A DNA stretch of 6,673 nt from Sulfuricella sp. (GTDB lineage Bacteria; Pseudomonadota; Gammaproteobacteria; Burkholderiales; Sulfuricellaceae), in contig JAIOJM010000086.1 of NCBI GenBank assembly GCA_019911785.1, forward strand, positions 1 to 6,673, written 5' to 3'. Position 1 is the first letter of the stretch, and each line of letters starts with the position of its first letter. The notes beneath the pieces are model-generated. The model saw only the letters and a list, made by a program, of their open reading frames with translations, did no database searches and was not told the DNA's origin. Below are positions 1-5,582 of the stretch, in pieces. A program made the translations under genes and the position numbers.

Positions 1-522
1 GAATATCCGCGCGAACTGGAGAAGAAGGGCCTGACCGCAGGTCCGACGCGGCCCTACGCCGTCGGCCGCATCGTGCTTTGGAGCCTCAGGCCGGAACTGG
101 CGAAAACGCCGTTGAAGGATCTGCCCAGTGCCGCCCTCCGCAAATTCGCTGTCGCCAACCCGCAGCACGCCCCCTATGGTCGGCGCGCCCAAGAGGCCAT
201 GCAGCACGAGGGCGTATGGGAAGCGATGCAGCCGAAGCTGGTCTTGGGCGAGAATATCGCCCACACCGCGCAATTCATCGATTCCGGTGCGGCCGATGCG
301 GGCATCATCGCCCTGGCCCTGGTGCTGTCGCCCAACATGCAAGGCAAGGGCGCCTGGACGCTGATCCCTGACGCCTGGCACGATCCTCTGGAGCAGGGCT
401 TCGCCATCACCCAGCGGGCCGCCGCCAACCGGCTGGCGAAGGATTTCGCCGGCTACATGGCGAGCGAGCCGGCCCGCGTGGTGATGCGCCGCTACGGCTT
501 CGTGCTGCCCGGCGAAAAATGA
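1..522 (+). CDS. modA: Molybdate ABC transporter substrate-binding protein ModA (3' part)
   Basis: The reading frame is open from base 1 and encodes the C-terminal 173 residues, about two thirds of a usual ModA of roughly 250 residues; the signal peptide and first lobe lie outside the window. ModA is the periplasmic protein that captures molybdate (or tungstate) and delivers it to ModBC. The visible part has the family's GRIVLW segment, the NPxxAPYG segment (the Tyr aligns with an oxyanion-contacting position in ModA2-type proteins, from memory), then GENIAHTAQF and SGAADAGIIAL, and a C-terminal end resembling FAGYMASEPARVVMRRYGF, typical of this family. Position directly before modB and modC, with 24 bases to modB, confirms the assignment. 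The promoter, and any ModE site, would be upstream of the window. An internal GTG at 73 is not the start, because family-conserved sequence continues upstream of it. Confidence 0.95.
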   Translation, partial: EYPRELEKKGLTAGPTRPYAVGRIVLWSLRPELAKTPLKDLPSAALRKFAVANPQHAPYGRRAQEAMQHEGVWEAMQPKLVLGENIAHTAQFIDSGAADAGIIALALVLSPNMQGKGAWTLIPDAWHDPLEQGFAITQRAAANRLAKDFAGYMASEPARVVMRRYGFVLPGEK

Positions 523-546
523 ACGCTTGAAGAAGGGAAACAAGCC

Positions 547-1224
547 ATGTCCGAAAGTGATCTCCAGGCGCTGACCACCACCCTGGCCCTGTCCGGCGTC
601 ACCACGCTGGTGCTGCTCATCATCGGCACGCCGCTGGCCTGGTGGTTGGCGCGCACACGTATGCGCTGGGCGGTCGCGGTGGAGGCGGTAGTAGCCCTGC
701 CGCTGGTGCTGCCGCCCACGGTGCTGGGCTTCTACATGCTGGTGGCTCTGGGGCCGAAGGGACCGATCGGCGGCGCGCTGGAGTCGCTTGGACTGCATCA
801 TCTGGCCTTCACCTTCACAGGGCTGGTGCTGGCTTCGACGCTGTATTCCATGCCCTTCATGGTGCAGCCGCTGAAGGACGCTTTCGCCTCCATCGGCGCG
901 CGCATGACCGAGACCGCCGCCACCCTGCGTGCCGGTCCCTGGGATCGTTTCTTCAGCGTCGTCGTGCCGCTCTCGCGGCGCGGTTTTCTCACCGCCCTCA
1001 CCCTGACCTTCGCCCACACCGTCGGCGAGTTCGGCGTGGTGTTGATGGTGGGCGGAAACATCCCGGGTGAGACGCGCGTGTTATCCATCGCCATCTACGA
1101 CCATGCCGAGTCCATGGATTACGCCTCCGCGCATGTTCTGGCCGGCGGTCTGTTGTCGGCATCATTTCTCTTGCTGTTGACGGTGTATTTCCTCAACAGG
1201 CGTTATATGGTGATGCATCCATGA
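547..1224 (+). CDS. modB: Molybdate ABC transporter permease ModB
   Basis: Complete 225-residue inner-membrane permease, the normal length for ModB, forming the membrane channel for molybdate. Hydrophobic segments lie at about residues 13-35, 45-67, 88-106, 148-169 and 197-217, consistent with five transmembrane helices. The EAA-type cytoplasmic loop that docks on the ATPase is seen at about 122-148 (ETAATLRAG followed by a VVVPLSRRG stretch, with the conserved Gly at 130). The [15 protein letters not shown] stretch near 156-170 is characteristic of ModB. The ATG is preceded by AAGGGA at 533-538, eight bases away, which supports this start. It lies 24 bases after modA, and its stop overlaps the modC start as ATGA, so the three genes should be co-transcribed and modC translation coupled to modB. 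Confidence 0.96.
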   Translation: MSESDLQALTTTLALSGVTTLVLLIIGTPLAWWLARTRMRWAVAVEAVVALPLVLPPTVLGFYMLVALGPKGPIGGALESLGLHHLAFTFTGLVLASTLYSMPFMVQPLKDAFASIGARMTETAATLRAGPWDRFFSVVVPLSRRGFLTALTLTFAHTVGEFGVVLMVGGNIPGETRVLSIAIYDHAESMDYASAHVLAGGLLSASFLLLLTVYFLNRRYMVMHP

Positions 1225-2297
1225 GCATCCACGCCCGTTTTAAACTCACCCATCCCGGCTTCACGCTCGATGTCGACCTGCAACTGCCCGGACGCGGCGT
1301 CAGCGCCCTGTTCGGCGCATCGGGCTCCGGTAAGACCACCTGCTTGCGCGCCATCGCCGGGCTGGAGCACGCGCCGGGCGGCTATCTCAGTGTCAACGGC
1401 GAAATCTGGCAGGACGACAGCTGCGGCCTGTTCGTGCCTACTCACCAGAGGCCGCTGGGCTATGTGTTCCAGGAGGCCAGCCTGTTTGCCCACCTGACGA
1501 TCCGCGGCAATCTTGAGTACGGTATGCGTCGGGTGCCGGCGAGCGCGCGCAAGGTGTCGCTGCAACAGGCGGTGGAACTGCTGGGCATCGAGCCGCTGCT
1601 TGGCCGCATGCCGGACAAACTCTCCGGCGGCGAAAAACAGCGCGTCGCCATCGCCCGTGCGCTCGCCACTAGCCCGCGCATCCTGCTCATGGACGAGCCG
1701 CTGGCCGCGCTCGACCTGAAACGCAAGAATGAAATCCTGCCCTACCTGGAACGCCTGCACGACGAACTTGAAATTCCCGTTCTATATGTCAGCCATGCCC
1801 CCGACGAAGTCGCGCGGCTGGCGGATCACCTGGTGGTACTGGAACAGGGCCGCGCCATCGCCAGCGGCCCCCTGGGCGAAACCCTGGCGCGGCTCGACCT
1901 GCCCATTCGGCTGGGAGAAGACGCCGGTGTCGTGCTGGAAGGAGAAATCGCCGAACTCGATGCGGCGTGGCACCTGGCGCGCGTCGCCTTCGCCGGCGGC
2001 AGCCTGTGGGTGCGCGACAACAACATACCGATTGGCCAGCACGTGCGCGTACGCATCCTGGCGCGCGACATCAGCATCGCCCTGGACATCCACACCGACA
2101 GCAGCATCCTCAACATCCTCCCCGCGACCGTCGAGCAACTGGCGGACGACACCCACCCGGCGCTGGCCCTGGTGCGGCTGAATGCGGGCGGCGTCCCGCT
2201 GGTTGCGCGTATCACGCGGCGCTCCGCCGCCAGGCTGGAATTGCGCCCGGGACTAGCCGTGTGGGCGCAGATCAAGGCGGTAGCTCTGATTGGGTGA
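1221..2297 (+). CDS. modC: Molybdate ABC transporter ATP-binding protein ModC
   Basis: Complete 358-residue ATPase that powers molybdate import; the length is typical of ModC with a C-terminal Mop domain. Visible ABC motifs in order: Walker [10 protein letters not shown] (32-40), Q-loop Gln 84 in YVFQEASLF, signature LSGGEKQ (134-140), Walker B ILLMDEP (154-160, catalytic Glu 159), the D-loop LAALD, and the switch His 192 in SHAPDE. After the nucleotide-binding domain, residues about 289-357 form the TOBE/Mop oxyanion-binding domain, recognisable from [11 protein letters not shown] and the final [13 protein letters not shown]; this domain is what separates ModC from other importer ATPases. 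The ATG overlaps the modB stop by four bases. A hairpin terminator follows the gene. All key residues are intact, so the transporter should be functional. Confidence 0.96.
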   Translation: MSIHARFKLTHPGFTLDVDLQLPGRGVSALFGASGSGKTTCLRAIAGLEHAPGGYLSVNGEIWQDDSCGLFVPTHQRPLGYVFQEASLFAHLTIRGNLEYGMRRVPASARKVSLQQAVELLGIEPLLGRMPDKLSGGEKQRVAIARALATSPRILLMDEPLAALDLKRKNEILPYLERLHDELEIPVLYVSHAPDEVARLADHLVVLEQGRAIASGPLGETLARLDLPIRLGEDAGVVLEGEIAELDAAWHLARVAFAGGSLWVRDNNIPIGQHVRVRILARDISIALDIHTDSSILNILPATVEQLADDTHPALALVRLNAGGVPLVARITRRSAARLELRPGLAVWAQIKAVALIG

Positions 2298-2316
2298 GGC
2301 GCCTGTTTTTGGTAAT

Positions 2317-2347
2317 CCGCGTTTATCTGTGGATAAAAGCGGTTTTT
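2317..2347 (+). terminator. Rho-independent terminator of the modABC operon
   Basis: An 11-base arm, CCGCGTTTATC (2317-2327), pairs with GATAAAAGCGG (2332-2342) around a TGTG loop with one G/A mismatch, and is followed at once by five T residues (2343-2347). It lies 19 bases after the modC stop and is oriented to end modABC transcripts. The T-tract overlaps the stop codon of the convergent DUF3050 gene. Read on the minus strand there is no T-tract, so it is probably not bidirectional. Confidence 0.75.
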
Positions 2348-3164
2348 AGGTTGATCGAATTAAGGCCGATGTTGCCGAGCGGCGATTGGCTTCCATCGCT
2401 GTCAAAACGCCATCCCACAGTCTGATTCTAGCCTCGACAGCCGCGTATGCCGCATCTTCCGCTTCACGTAATTTCTTCGTATCGTCGCCGATCAACTCGT
2501 TCATCATTTTCAGCGCCATTGGGGCATGAAAGTCTTCATCGAGGTGAATATGACGATTCAAGTAGTAGTGAAAGGAGGGAGCTTCCCGCTCGGTGATGTT
2601 CATCCTGGCAAGAAACGATCTGAACATTTCCGGGATGATGTGTTCTCTGCCTAGCGCGAATGCAGCCCCAACGACATGAGCCTTGTCCGTGGCGATGAAA
2701 CCAAACGTCGTTTCCATAAACGCACGTGCTGCAGAAGGTGCAATGTTGAGTGCCAGGGCGCTATCGATGCCGTGCCCGGACGCAACGTCAGCAAAATGGA
2801 TCGCGTCAGACGGGTCTGCACCGACCTCGCGCATCGAATCACAGTAGAGTTCAAAGTGACTTACATAAGTCGGGTTGCCGTTGGCGTCAGCCAGACCCTC
2901 GTCCGACTCTTCGCCAAGCACGATCTGGTTGATGAAGAAGCGTGCGGACGAACTGCCGTGTGGTTTCCATGGGAAAACGGCCGGTGCGATCCGGCATTGC
3001 AAGTACTTCAGCAGGGACATGAAGTCCCACACCGGATACACGTGGTGGGCCATGAACAAACGCAGATCATCCAGATTCTGCATGGCCTCGTATAGCGGGT
3101 GATTGTTGAGTTTATCGTCAAGCGCTGCAATAACATTCGCGCTGAATGCATTCGGTCGGGGCAT
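2346..3164 (-). CDS. DUF3050 family protein (heme-oxygenase-like fold suspected)
   Basis: A 272-residue protein that I recognise as DUF3050; its function is not established. Conserved-looking segments are FMAHHVYPVWDFMSLLKYLQ near 37-56, RFFINQIVLGEESDE near 75-89, SHFELYCDSM near 102-111, and HYYLNRHIHLDEDFHAPM near 199-216. It is predicted mostly helical, with no signal peptide or membrane segment, so cytoplasmic. From memory the family groups with heme-oxygenase-like proteins, many of which are di-metal oxidases. Acidic and His residues E105, E174, H175, H205, D209 and H213 could be ligands, which is inference. I chose ATG at 3164 because GGAAAG stands just upstream of it; an in-frame GTG at 3176 would add four residues but overlaps that ribosome-binding site. 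G+C is clearly lower than in the flanking genes (55 of 120 bases at 2461-2580, against 43 of 60 at both 1621-1680 and 3541-3600), suggesting separate acquisition. No obvious functional tie to mod or dra genes. Confidence 0.85.
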   Translation of the reverse strand: MPRPNAFSANVIAALDDKLNNHPLYEAMQNLDDLRLFMAHHVYPVWDFMSLLKYLQCRIAPAVFPWKPHGSSSARFFINQIVLGEESDEGLADANGNPTYVSHFELYCDSMREVGADPSDAIHFADVASGHGIDSALALNIAPSAARAFMETTFGFIATDKAHVVGAAFALGREHIIPEMFRSFLARMNITEREAPSFHYYLNRHIHLDEDFHAPMALKMMNELIGDDTKKLREAEDAAYAAVEARIRLWDGVLTAMEANRRSATSALIRST

Positions 3165-3182
3165 AGTGCTTTCCACTCGAAT

Positions 3183-3200
3183 TATTAGATAACTCTAATA
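3183..3200. promoter_or_regulatory. Perfect palindrome, operator-like, upstream of the DUF3050 gene
   Basis: TATTAGA-TAAC-TCTAATA is a perfect inverted repeat with 7-bp arms and a 4-bp centre, lying 19-36 bases before the chosen ATG of the DUF3050 gene. It sits just downstream of, and touches, the candidate -10 box, so a dimeric repressor bound here would block initiation. The AT-rich arms are too weak for a stable RNA hairpin and there is no T-tract, which favours a protein-binding site. No specific regulator family is assigned. Confidence 0.4.
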
Positions 3201-3228
3201 TATTACATGCCAACCAGGATAATGACTA
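3200..3228 (-). promoter_or_regulatory. Candidate sigma-70-type promoter of the DUF3050 gene
   Basis: On the minus strand, TAGTCA (3223-3228, four of six matches to TTGACA) and TAATAT (3200-3205, four of six to TATAAT) are separated by exactly 17 bases. The expected start of transcription falls inside the palindrome at 3183-3200, about 30 bases before the ATG. The match is moderate and unproven. Confidence 0.35.
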
Positions 3229-3267
3229 TGGGCTTTTTGAATAAATTGAACGGTAAAAACTGACACA

Positions 3268-3289
3268 GAGCGAGACTTGCAGCTCGCTC
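3268..3289. other. Stem-loop in the draG/DUF3050 intergenic region
   Basis: GAGCGAG (3268-3274) pairs perfectly with CTCGCTC (3283-3289) around an 8-base loop. Read on the minus strand, downstream of draG, a TTTTT run follows seven bases after the stem (3255-3259), so it could be a weak terminator for the draTG transcript. The gap before the T-run makes this uncertain. Confidence 0.35.
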
Positions 3290-3300
3290 GAATAACTTTT

Positions 3301-3416
3301 AACCCAAATAATCCATTCGGGCGTAGGTCGGGCTTCAGCCCGACATGTCGGGTTAAAACCCGACCTACAACCACCTGATTTTGTGGTAGTGCAATGGCTA
3401 ATGGATTATCTGGGTT
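3301..3416. repeat. Inverted-repeat-bounded element enclosing a REP pair
   Basis: The left arm at 3301-3317 (AACCCAAATAATCCATT) and the right arm at 3400-3416 (AATGGATTATCTGGGTT) are inverted copies matching at 16 of 17 positions. They enclose the REP pair at 3323-3368 and about 30 bases of other sequence. The right arm ends on the first base of the reverse-complemented draG stop codon. This resembles a small non-autonomous mobile unit. No coding sequence or clear target-site duplication is seen. It makes up about half of the non-coding stretch between draG and the DUF3050 gene. Confidence 0.55.
3323..3368. repeat. Two REP hairpins in inverted orientation (BIME-like), GTAG-headed
   Basis: The first unit, 3323-3344 on the plus strand, is GTAG followed by an 8-bp stem GTCGGGCT/AGCCCGAC with a 2-base loop. 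The second, 3347-3368, is the same design on the minus strand: GTAG, then a GTCGGGTT/AACCCGAC stem. Only AT separates them. A GTAG head before a GC-rich hairpin is the hallmark of REP sequences mobilised by RAYT (REP-associated tyrosine) transposases. No such transposase is in this window. Confidence 0.75.
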
Positions 3417-4354
3417 TAAGGCGATGCCGGTAGCCGACCGACTTCGAGCGGGGACAGCGCCAGCAGCCCTGCCGTCTGTTCGTGGATGCGGCCGGCGACC
3501 TCGGGGTCGATCCGCTCCAGCCAGCGCTGCGGGATCGCCTCCACACCGTACAACGCCCCGGCCAGCATGCCTGCCAGCGCGCCGGTGGTGTCGGCATCCT
3601 CGCCCCGGTTGACGGTTTCCACGACGCAGTCCTCAAAATTGTCGGTGAAGAAGAAGTGGTGCATGACGGTCTGCACGGTGTCCACGATGTAACCGGAGGC
3701 GCGGCCGGAATAAGGGTCGAAACGGAATTGGCGGTGCCGTTCGACCAGCCGGTTGGCGATGGCGCGGCATTCCCTGACGCCGCCACCGAGCAGCAGCGCC
3801 TGCACCATCCGGCCCAAGACGAGCGTTCCCGCGTCGGAAATCGGGTGGTGGTGGGTGATGTGTGCCTGCGCTATGCTGTAGCGCTCGAACATGGCATCGT
3901 CCCCCAAGGCGAGCAGCGCCACGGGCAGGTTCCTCATGGCGGCCCCGTTGCCGCCGTCGCCGTCGGACGGTGCCCCTTCCGTGCTACCTTCCAGCATATA
4001 GCGGCGGATGCCGCGGCGGCAGGTGGCGCCCACGTCCACCGGCCTGGATTTGAGCCAGGCGACGAAGGCGTCCGCCGCTGCCGCGAGATTCCAGCCGCCG
4101 CTGTCGAGGATGGCCTGGCCGAGATAGAGGGACATTTCGGTGTCGTCCGTCACTTGCCCCGGCTTGAGGCGCAGCCAGCCGCCGCCGGTCATCTCCCTGT
4201 GAGCGCCGTAGTGCGCCTGTATCTCCCGCGGCAGCATGAACTCTACCGTGGCGCCCAGGGCGTCGCCGCAGGCGAGACCCAGATAGGCGCCGAGAGCCCT
4301 GCTATGGAGGGAAGTTGGTGATGGGGAATGGGTGATGGGTGATGAATGCGCCAT
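3416..4354 (-). CDS. draG: ADP-ribosyl-[dinitrogenase reductase] hydrolase DraG
   Basis: A 312-residue cytoplasmic enzyme that removes ADP-ribose from the modified arginine of dinitrogenase reductase (NifH) and so reactivates nitrogenase. Family hallmarks are nearly identical to Rhodospirillum rubrum DraG as I recall it: RALGAYLGLACGDALGATVEF (19-39), MTGGGWLRLKPGQ (55-67), the metal-binding TDDTE (69-73), LKSRPVDVG (101-109), ITHHHPISDA near 166-175, YIVDTVQTV (222-230), and GEDADTTGALAGMLAGA (251-267), whose Asp/Thr residues complete the binuclear metal site. The start ATG at 4354 shares one base with the draT stop (TGATG), so translation is probably coupled; no strong ribosome-binding site is seen. 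The frame stays open upstream, but that part overlaps draT and is not conserved. The N-terminus before RALGAY is about 10 residues longer than in R. rubrum, because of a 7-bp tandem repeat. The stop codon adjoins an inverted-repeat element. Confidence 0.95.
   Translation of the reverse strand: MAHSSPITHSPSPTSLHSRALGAYLGLACGDALGATVEFMLPREIQAHYGAHREMTGGGWLRLKPGQVTDDTEMSLYLGQAILDSGGWNLAAAADAFVAWLKSRPVDVGATCRRGIRRYMLEGSTEGAPSDGDGGNGAAMRNLPVALLALGDDAMFERYSIAQAHITHHHPISDAGTLVLGRMVQALLLGGGVRECRAIANRLVERHRQFRFDPYSGRASGYIVDTVQTVMHHFFFTDNFEDCVVETVNRGEDADTTGALAGMLAGALYGVEAIPQRWLERIDPEVAGRIHEQTAGLLALSPLEVGRLPASP
4317..4344. repeat. Four tandem 7-bp repeats inside the 5' end of draG
   Basis: On the plus strand the units are GGTGATG, GGGAATG, GGTGATG and GGTGATG with no spacers. 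They encode the Ser/Pro/Thr-rich residues about 4-13 of DraG, ahead of the conserved domain. A change of one unit would shift the reading frame. Confidence 0.8.
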
Positions 4355-5205
4355 CAAAAATAACTCATCGTTACCCGGAAATCCCCGCCGATCACCATGT
4401 ATTCGCCTTCGCCCTTGAGCGGGTGCCGGGCCAGCAGGCCGTTGAAGAACAGGATCTTCGCAACCGGCACCCGGGCTTCCAGGATGGTGTCGCCGAACTC
4501 GTCCGCAATGATCCGGTTGGCGGTGAACGAGACCAAGTTGTTCTGGCGGATGACGGCGCTGCGTTTGCCGGTGCGCTCGATGACCTGGTGCTCGTCGAAA
4601 CCGTTGATGCCGCGATACAGGGTAAGGTGGCGGCAACCCGGCGCAAACCAGTGCGCCAGCATCCACTGGCAGAATTCGTACAGCAGGTCGAGTTGCAGAT
4701 TGATGCTGTTGTTGTGAAAGCGGCTCGACATCTTTTCCTCGACATAGGCGATCCAGGCCGGAGACGGGAAGCGTCGCAGCGCCTCTTTGTGGAAGGTGGG
4801 CAGCAAACCGAAGCGGCTTTCCACCCAGCCTTTCAACACCGCACCCTCCGGGCCGTTGGAATCGAACCCCCAGCCCTCCAGCAGCCGCCGGTAGCTCGAG
4901 CGGAAGCGCCGCTTGCCGCCCTCGTCGCCCACCAGTGCCGTCCCGTCCAGCCCGAACAACAGTTGCATGTAGTGCTCGAAAATATCTCCCGCCTCGGCAC
5001 TGCTGGAGGCTTTTGCCAACATGTCGAAAAACGGCCGGTTCATCTCGCGCACGCCGTTGATCGATAGCGGCAACGGGTAGTCGTTGAAGGCGGTGCTAGC
5101 CAGCAACCCGGTGGGAATGCTCACCAGGTTGGTGCTGTGCCCCTTGAAATCCTGGCTTGAAATGTGATTAACCCGAATTTTGCGCGCAGGTTGCGGCAGA
5201 CGCAT
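4354..5205 (-). CDS. draT: NAD+-dinitrogenase-reductase ADP-D-ribosyltransferase DraT
   Basis: A 283-residue enzyme (R. rubrum DraT is of similar length) that transfers ADP-ribose from NAD+ to an arginine of NifH, switching nitrogenase off under ammonium or energy stress. Recognisable segments are [14 protein letters not shown] (24-37), [10 protein letters not shown] (51-60), [11 protein letters not shown] (99-109), [20 protein letters not shown] (111-130) and [10 protein letters not shown] (131-140). The R-S-E triad of arginine-type ADP-ribosyltransferases is visible: Arg 198 in LYRGI, Ser 226 in LVSFT, and the ExE pair Glu 266/268 in [11 protein letters not shown]. The ATG at 5205 is the only usable start ahead of the conserved region; a GAAGG lies only three bases upstream, a tight fit. 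The first ~22 residues are not recognisably conserved. The start overlaps the end of a broken ferredoxin frame by 38 bases, so both promoter and initiation may have been altered by a rearrangement. draG follows with a one-base overlap. Confidence 0.95.
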   Translation of the reverse strand: MRLPQPARKIRVNHISSQDFKGHSTNLVSIPTGLLASTAFNDYPLPLSINGVREMNRPFFDMLAKASSSAEAGDIFEHYMQLLFGLDGTALVGDEGGKRRFRSSYRRLLEGWGFDSNGPEGAVLKGWVESRFGLLPTFHKEALRRFPSPAWIAYVEEKMSSRFHNNSINLQLDLLYEFCQWMLAHWFAPGCRHLTLYRGINGFDEHQVIERTGKRSAVIRQNNLVSFTANRIIADEFGDTILEARVPVAKILFFNGLLARHPLKGEGEYMVIGGDFRVTMSYF

Positions 5206-5323
5206 CCACCTTCAGCCCCAGATTTCCGCGGGCACTTGTAAACGGGCAACAGCAGGAGCCGCGCGGGTGGCCGGGGCCACGGTTCTGGACGCAGACGAAA
5301 ACGTGTTTTTCTGGTTTAGCCAA
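5168..5323 (-). pseudogene. 5' remnant of a thioredoxin-like [2Fe-2S] ferredoxin gene
   Basis: From a TTG at 5323 the frame begins [14 protein letters not shown], then GPGHPRGSC, the N-terminus of thioredoxin-fold [2Fe-2S] ferredoxins (Azotobacter Shethna protein I and clostridial 2Fe-2S ferredoxin type), including the first two cluster cysteines, Cys 11 and Cys 24. A strong ribosome-binding site (AAAGGGG, 5331-5337) lies seven bases before the TTG, supporting this as the original start. After about residue 26 the similarity ends and the frame stops at 51 residues, whereas the family has roughly 100 or more and needs a later CxxxC pair. I found no continuation in the other two frames before draT. 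It therefore looks truncated by a deletion or recombination between the ferredoxin and draT. It could still be translated as a short leader feeding into the draT start, which it overlaps. Confidence 0.6.
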
Positions 5324-5370
5324 AATATTTCCCCTTTGACGCTGATCATTCGAAAGCCCGACACATCTTG

Positions 5371-5392
5371 AACCAGGATTATCCATTAGGGC
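5371..5392. repeat. Degenerate copy of the inverted-repeat arm found near draG
   Basis: Beginning AACCAGGATTATCCATTAG and ending GGGC, it matches the left arm of the 3301-3416 element and its GGGC flank (3301-3322) at 17 of 22 positions without gaps. It lies about 50 bases upstream of the ferredoxin remnant start. A still weaker copy, 16 of 22 positions, is at 3212-3233 upstream of the DUF3050 gene. Confidence 0.4.
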
Positions 5393-5420
5393 CAAAACAC
5401 CGCTGTGGGAGCGGAGCCAG

Positions 5421-5476
5421 CCCTCCCCTCAATTCCCTCCCGCAAGCGGGAGGGGAGGTTCCAGGAAACGCCTCCC
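5421..5476. repeat. Cluster of GC-rich hairpins (REP-like)
   Basis: CCCTCCCGC (5435-5443) and GCGGGAGGG (5446-5454) form a perfect 9-bp inverted repeat with two bases between the arms. GGGAGG (5453-5458) can pair instead with CCTCCC (5471-5476), and a further CCCTCCC lies at 5421-5427, so alternative folds compete. No T-tract follows on either strand, which argues against a simple terminator and for a dispersed extragenic repeat. It lies between the SIR2-like gene and the ferredoxin remnant. Confidence 0.5.
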
Positions 5477-5502
5477 AGCACGGCGTGGCATCGTTTCCGA
5501 TC

Positions 5503-5518
5503 TCGGCGGTTTCGCCGA
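5503..5518. other. Small stem-loop downstream of the SIR2-like gene
   Basis: TCGGCG (5503-5508) and CGCCGA (5513-5518) pair perfectly around a 4-base loop, 65 bases past the SIR2-like stop in the direction of transcription. Without a T-tract it is at most an RNA-stabilising or pausing structure. Apart from the hairpins and the repeat copy, I see no gene and no NifA-type TGT-N10-ACA site in the 259-base spacer 5324-5582. Confidence 0.3.
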
Positions 5519-5582
5519 ACCGTAGCGGTAGCTCATGATTTGGTCGTTAGTCGTGATCTGGAACGACGGGAGACAGAGCGGA

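Noticed and set aside
3301..3416. CRISPR array
   Set aside because: The repeats are palindromic REP units in opposite orientation with a 2-base gap, without regular spacers or cas genes.
3482..4321. Long plus-strand open frame opposite draG (279 codons)
   Set aside because: It lies entirely within draG on the opposite strand. Its translation resembles no family I recognise, and the minus strand has unmistakable DraG motifs.
4355..4666. Upstream extension of the draG frame to 416 residues
   Set aside because: The extra 104 residues overlap draT in another frame and show no family similarity; the ATG sharing a base with the draT stop fits the known DraG N-terminus.
4339..5067. Plus-strand open frame of 242 codons opposite draT
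   Set aside because: Antisense to draT, whose catalytic motifs are clear; high GC in third positions commonly creates such antisense frames.
5324..5582. NifA upstream activator site or sigma-54 -24/-12 promoter ahead of the ferredoxin remnant and draT
   Set aside because: The only TGT on the plus strand here is not followed by ACA at ten bases, and I found no convincing GG-N10-GC promoter.
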